A DNA stretch of 64,000 nucleotides from Cymbomonas tetramitiformis (lineage: Eukaryota; Chlorophyta; Pyramimonadophyceae; Pyramimonadales; Pyramimonadaceae): assembly GCA_001247695.2 (NCBI GenBank), contig LGRX02033530.1, positions 22,162 to 86,161 on the forward strand, given 5' to 3'. Shown piece by piece: positions 61,205 through 64,000 of this stretch (positions are counted from its first letter, which is position 1; every line of letters starts with the position of its first letter). The position numbers were made by a program, and so were the translations under genes. The notes under the pieces were generated by a model. The model saw only the letters and a program-made list of their open reading frames with translations. It was not told the origin of the DNA and searched no databases.

Positions 61205-64000
61205 GTGTGCCAGAGCGGCAGCAGCAGCAGCAGCAGCAGCAAAACCAGCAACAGGACCAGCAGGCACCAGCAGCACCCGCAGATGCCCATCCCGCTCCTG
61301 GTCCTGCACCGGATGCACAACCACAGCAGTCGCAGCAATATCAGCGTGTGCGTGCCTCTATTGCCAGGAGAATGGCCGCATCCAACACCAAGGCCAAGGA
61401 GCAGCAGGCCCAGCAGCAGCAGCAGCAGCAGCAGCGAGAGCGGCAGCAGCAAGACCAGCAGCAAAACCACCAACAGAACCAGCAGGCGCCAGCTGCGAGA
61501 CCACCACCAGCCGCAGCAGCAGCAGCAGCACCAGCACCCGCAGTTGCCCACCCAGCTCCTGGTCCTGCACGGGTGGCACAAGCACAGCCGCCACATCAGC
61601 AGCCTCGGAAGCCGGCTCCACGTTGCCCACCTGCAGATGCCCGCCCAGCTGCTGCACAGGGTGGCGGCTCCTTGCTGGGCGGCTTGATGGCTAGGGCGGC
61701 TGCGCCGAACAAGCAGCCAGAATGGCCGGATAGCCATGAGATTCTCCGGGTATGCCCCAAGGATGCCCTGTATGCCCCATGCCCCGGGAGATGCATGCCC
61801 CATGTTTGCACTGTATGCCCCATGCCCCGGGGGATCCATGCCCCATGTTTGCACTGTATGCCCCATGCCCCGGGGCATGCATGCCCCAAGGATGCCCTGT
61901 ATGCCCCATGCCCCGGGGGATGCATGCCCCAAGGATGCCCTGTATGCCCCATGCCCCGGGGGATGCATGCCCCAAGGATGTCCTGTATGCCCCATGCCCC
62001 AGGGGAAGTATGCCCCAAGGATGCCCTGTATGCCCCATGCCCCAGGGGATGCATGCCCCAAGGATGCCCTCTAATGTGGTTTCTTTCGTCGTTTGTGCTG
62101 CATATCCTATGCTGATAAGTTTGTATCTTATTGTAAACATCAGGGTCTCATCGCTGGAGCCAAACAGCCCTCGTGTGTGCTAAGGCTCCCCACTGACGAG
62201 CTCTTTGCCACCGAGGAGCTGCGCTCACATTACCGGCACGGTAACACCCTCCCCTGGAAAAGGTGAGCTCGCTGTACTCACTGTACTCACTCGTTGTACT
62301 CACTGTATCGTGGTGATGATCACTGAATTCCCTTATGTGCTGACTGAACATTTGCAGGTTCAGAATGTTAAGTCATCCCGACCAGCTGCAGAAGAAGGGC
62401 TACAGAGGCGTATACAGCGAAGAAGACCTTGCTCTCGCGCACGCCATGGTCACCCGGGTAGAAAACACGGTGGCAAGGCTGTCTGAGACGCCCGAACAGG
62501 CGCGTCTGAACAAGAAGGTATTTCTCTCCTACTAGCCTCTCGTCATGTCCACAAACACTGACACTAACTCATCATATGCGTGCACACACAGCAAAAGGTG
62601 TTGGAGCAGCTGTGCGACGACTACGATGCTATTGTCGAACGAGCGGCTGAATTTGAAGCCCAGCCAACTCCACCGTATGCCCCAATGCCCCATGTTCCCA
62701 TGCCCCGTGCACTGCATGCCCCAAGGATGCCTGCCCAATGTTTGCACTGTATGCCCCATGCCCCGGGGGATGCATGCCCCAAGGCTGCCCTGTATGCCCC
62801 AGTCCCCGGGGGATGCATGCCCCATGGTTGCCAAATATGCCCAATGCCCCGGGGGATGCATGCCCCAAGGATGCCCTGTATGCCCCATGCCCCGGGGGAT
62901 GCATGCCCCAAGGATGCCTGTATGCCCCATGCCCCGGGGGATGCATGCCCCAAGGATGCCCTGTATGCCCCATGCCCCGGGGGATGCATGCCCCAAGGAT
63001 GCCCTCTAATGTGGTTTCTTTCGTCGTTTGTGCTGCATATCCTATGCTGATAAGTTTGTATCTTATTGTAAACATCGGGGTCTCATCGCTGGAGCCAAAC
63101 AGCCCTCGTTTGTGCTAAGGCTCCCCACTGACGAGCTCTTTGCCACCGAGGAGCTGCGCTCACATTACCGGCACAGTAACACCCTCCCCTGGAAAAGGTG
63201 AGCTCGCTGTACTCACTGTACTCACTCGTTGTACTCACTGCATCGTGGTGATGATCACTGAATTCCCTTATGTGCTGACTGAACATTTGCAGGTTCAGAA
63301 TGTTAAGTCATCCCGACCAGCTGCAGAAGAAGGGCTACAAAGGCGTATACAGCGAAGAAGCCCTTGCTCTCGCGCACGCCATGGTCACCCGGGTAGAAAA
63401 CACGGTGGCAAGGCTGTCTGAGACGCCCGAACAGGCGCGTCTGAACAAGAAGGTATTTCTCTCCTACTAGCCTCTCGTCATGTCCACAAACACTGACACT
63501 AGCTAACTCATCATATGCGTGCACCCACAGCAAAAGGTGTTGGAGCAGCTGTGCGACGACTACGATGCTATTGTCGAACGAGCGGCTGAATTTGAAGCCC
63601 AGCCAACTCCACCGTATGCCCCAATGCCCCATGTTCCCATGCCCCGTGCACTGCATGCCCCAAGGATGCCTGCCCAATGTTTGCACTGTATGCCCCATGC
63701 CCCGGGGGATGCATGCCCCAAGGCTGCCCTGTATGCCCCAGTCCCCGGGGGATGCATGCCCCATGGTTGCCAAATATGCCCAATGCCCCGGGGGATGCAT
63801 GCCCCAAGGATGCCCTGAATGCCCCATGCCCCGGGGGATGCATGCCCCATGTTTGCATTGTATGCCCCATGCCCCGGGGGATGCATGCCCAATGTTTGCA
63901 TTGTATGCCCCATGCCCCGGGGGAGGCATGCCCCAAGGCTGCCCTGTATGCCCCAGGCCCCGGGGGATGCATGCCCCATGGTTGCCAAATATGCCCAATG
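58040..64000 (+). CDS. PolyQ protein gene, multi-exon, runs off the window
   Basis: Exons with matching phases: 58040-58326, 58404-58615, 58710-58778, 58931-58993, 60383-61749, 62144-62262, 62358-62517, 62592-62674, then duplicated exons near 63293-63452 and 63531-63613. All donors are GT, all acceptors AG. Exons 1-2 encode a compact Cys/His/Trp-rich region (WLVDLCVDCKFEFLKSR; WYTVVFPACGDCMVEYTT; LDQEGFSRVERMTGHSLFP). Exon 3 has a basic KKKRKR-type stretch fitting a nuclear signal. Exon 5 is 455 codons with a folded island (DIRDSWMALHVDDLTTRLLN) set between very long CAG/glutamine runs. Exons 6-8 encode PTDELFATEELRSHYRHGN, FRMLSHPDQLQKKGYRGVY and a helical segment. PolyQ plus a basic signal suggests a nuclear regulator, but I do not recognise the family. 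Confidence 0.72.
58994..59790 (+). repeat. Intronic CCCCATGC minisatellite (array 1)
   Basis: About 20 variable copies of a ~43-bp unit (ggatgcatgccccaaggatg, then ccctgtatgccccatgcccc). It starts within the intron that opens at 58994. ORFs of Met/Pro/Cys/His repeats on both strands are artefacts. Confidence 0.93.
59785..60130 (+). repeat. Second intronic minisatellite, ~25-35 bp unit
   Basis: About eleven copies of the type gacacacacgcatctggggg with ggcac, in the same intron between two blocks of the CCCCATGC array. Confidence 0.9.
60130..60320 (+). repeat. CCCCATGC minisatellite (array 1, distal block)
   Basis: Continuation of the ~43-bp array after the interruption by the catctggggg repeats, ending before the acceptor of exon 60383. 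Confidence 0.85.
60890..61480 (+). repeat. CAG trinucleotide runs encoding polyglutamine
   Basis: Several uninterrupted (CAG)n blocks, the longest about 60,927-60,962 and 61,151-61,200, alternating with KRVP and Ala/Pro segments. A segment of roughly 240 bp with agaagcgtgtgccag is repeated within the exon, so the exon grew both by triplet expansion and by larger duplications. Confidence 0.92.
61750..62070 (+). repeat. Intronic CCCCATGC minisatellite (array 2)
   Basis: About seven units starting exactly at the donor of exon 60383-61749 (cgg then gtatgcccc). Confidence 0.92.
62066..63935 (+). repeat. 935-bp tandem duplication carrying exons
   Basis: The segment beginning gccctctaatgtgg at 62066 recurs at 63001 with a constant 935-bp offset (939 bp after a 4-bp insertion near 63510). 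Each copy holds equivalents of exons 62144-62262, 62358-62517 and 62592-62674 plus the start of the following minisatellite. Few substitutions separate the copies. Confidence 0.93.
62675..63000 (+). repeat. Intronic CCCCATGC minisatellite (array 3)
   Basis: About eight units starting at the donor of exon 62592-62674 (cacc then gtatgcccc). Its duplicate (array 4) starts at 63614 and runs off the window. Confidence 0.9.
63614..64000 (+). repeat. Intronic CCCCATGC minisatellite (array 4)
   Basis: Duplicate of array 3, starting at the donor of the duplicated exon and continuing to the window end. Confidence 0.9.

Noticed and set aside
60819..62061. Ala- and Leu-rich ORFs opposite or shifted from the polyQ exon
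   Set aside because: CAG repeats stay open in all frames on both strands (Gln, Ser, Ala; Leu, Cys, Ala); only the Gln frame joins the flanking exons in phase.
58994..62070. Large ORFs of Met/Pro/His/Cys repeats on both strands
   Set aside because: They follow the 43-bp minisatellite period on both strands, and the plus-strand splice sites place the arrays in introns.

Overview
The window is nuclear DNA from a repeat-rich eukaryote, most likely a unicellular or simple alga or another protist. It shows spliceosomal GT-AG introns, solitary Pol III tRNA genes and several classes of retrotransposon. It also has hAT-type MITEs, long microsatellites and minisatellites, and GC-rich, proline- and glutamine-rich proteins. 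One short TTTAGGG-like stretch hints at a green-lineage telomere type, but the species cannot be fixed from this sequence. The standard genetic code fits the long open frames.

Region by region. 65-6258 is a Ty3/gypsy element on the minus strand with both LTRs and a 5-bp target duplication. It has lost RT, RNase H and integrase, and its 5' LTR carries two nested insertions: a 5'-truncated LINE and a small LTR-like element. 6627-7251 holds three tRNA genes (Asn; Ala and Asn as a close pair). 7389-7922 is a long-TIR MITE. 8285-17998 is a multi-exon gene for a secretory TPR/J-domain co-chaperone of the DNAJC3/p58IPK type. Its introns are packed with minisatellites and contain a 370-bp-arm foldback element. 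18000-23348 is mostly featureless, with one unrecognised ORF. 23349-34446 is an 11.1-kb element between 1.2-kb direct repeats. It carries a broken Penelope-like reverse transcriptase, a GRF zinc-finger protein, a putative NPPW methyltransferase and a zinc-finger protein. 34860-38000 is a decayed gag-like reading frame with a CCHC knuckle. 38597-40763 on the minus strand is a multi-exon gene of uncertain identity, apparently frameshifted. 41314-42078 is a gag-like basic ORF. 43320-50321 is a second, nearly full-length copy of the same Ty3/gypsy family, with a chromodomain, several small indels and an apparent spliceosomal intron in integrase. 51243-51428 and 51581-51799 are small repeats. 52410-57700 is a 3'-truncated non-LTR retrotransposon whose main ORF joins an Ulp1-like cysteine protease to an apurinic-type endonuclease and the start of an RT. 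58040 to the window end is a polyglutamine gene with at least eight well-phased exons and a 935-bp tandem duplication of its last visible exons.

How it fits together. Only three loci look like host genes: the J-domain co-chaperone, the minus-strand gene and the polyQ gene. A truncated minus-strand ORF next to 50321 may be a fourth. The rest is layered transposable elements, and the nesting gives relative ages. The two Ty3 copies share an ancestor; one was internally deleted and then hit by a LINE, the other was hit by a hAT MITE. The 11.1-kb Penelope-like element was hit by another hAT MITE whose removal restores its reading frame. A recurring theme is that intron minisatellites begin at, and re-iterate, the 5' splice site.
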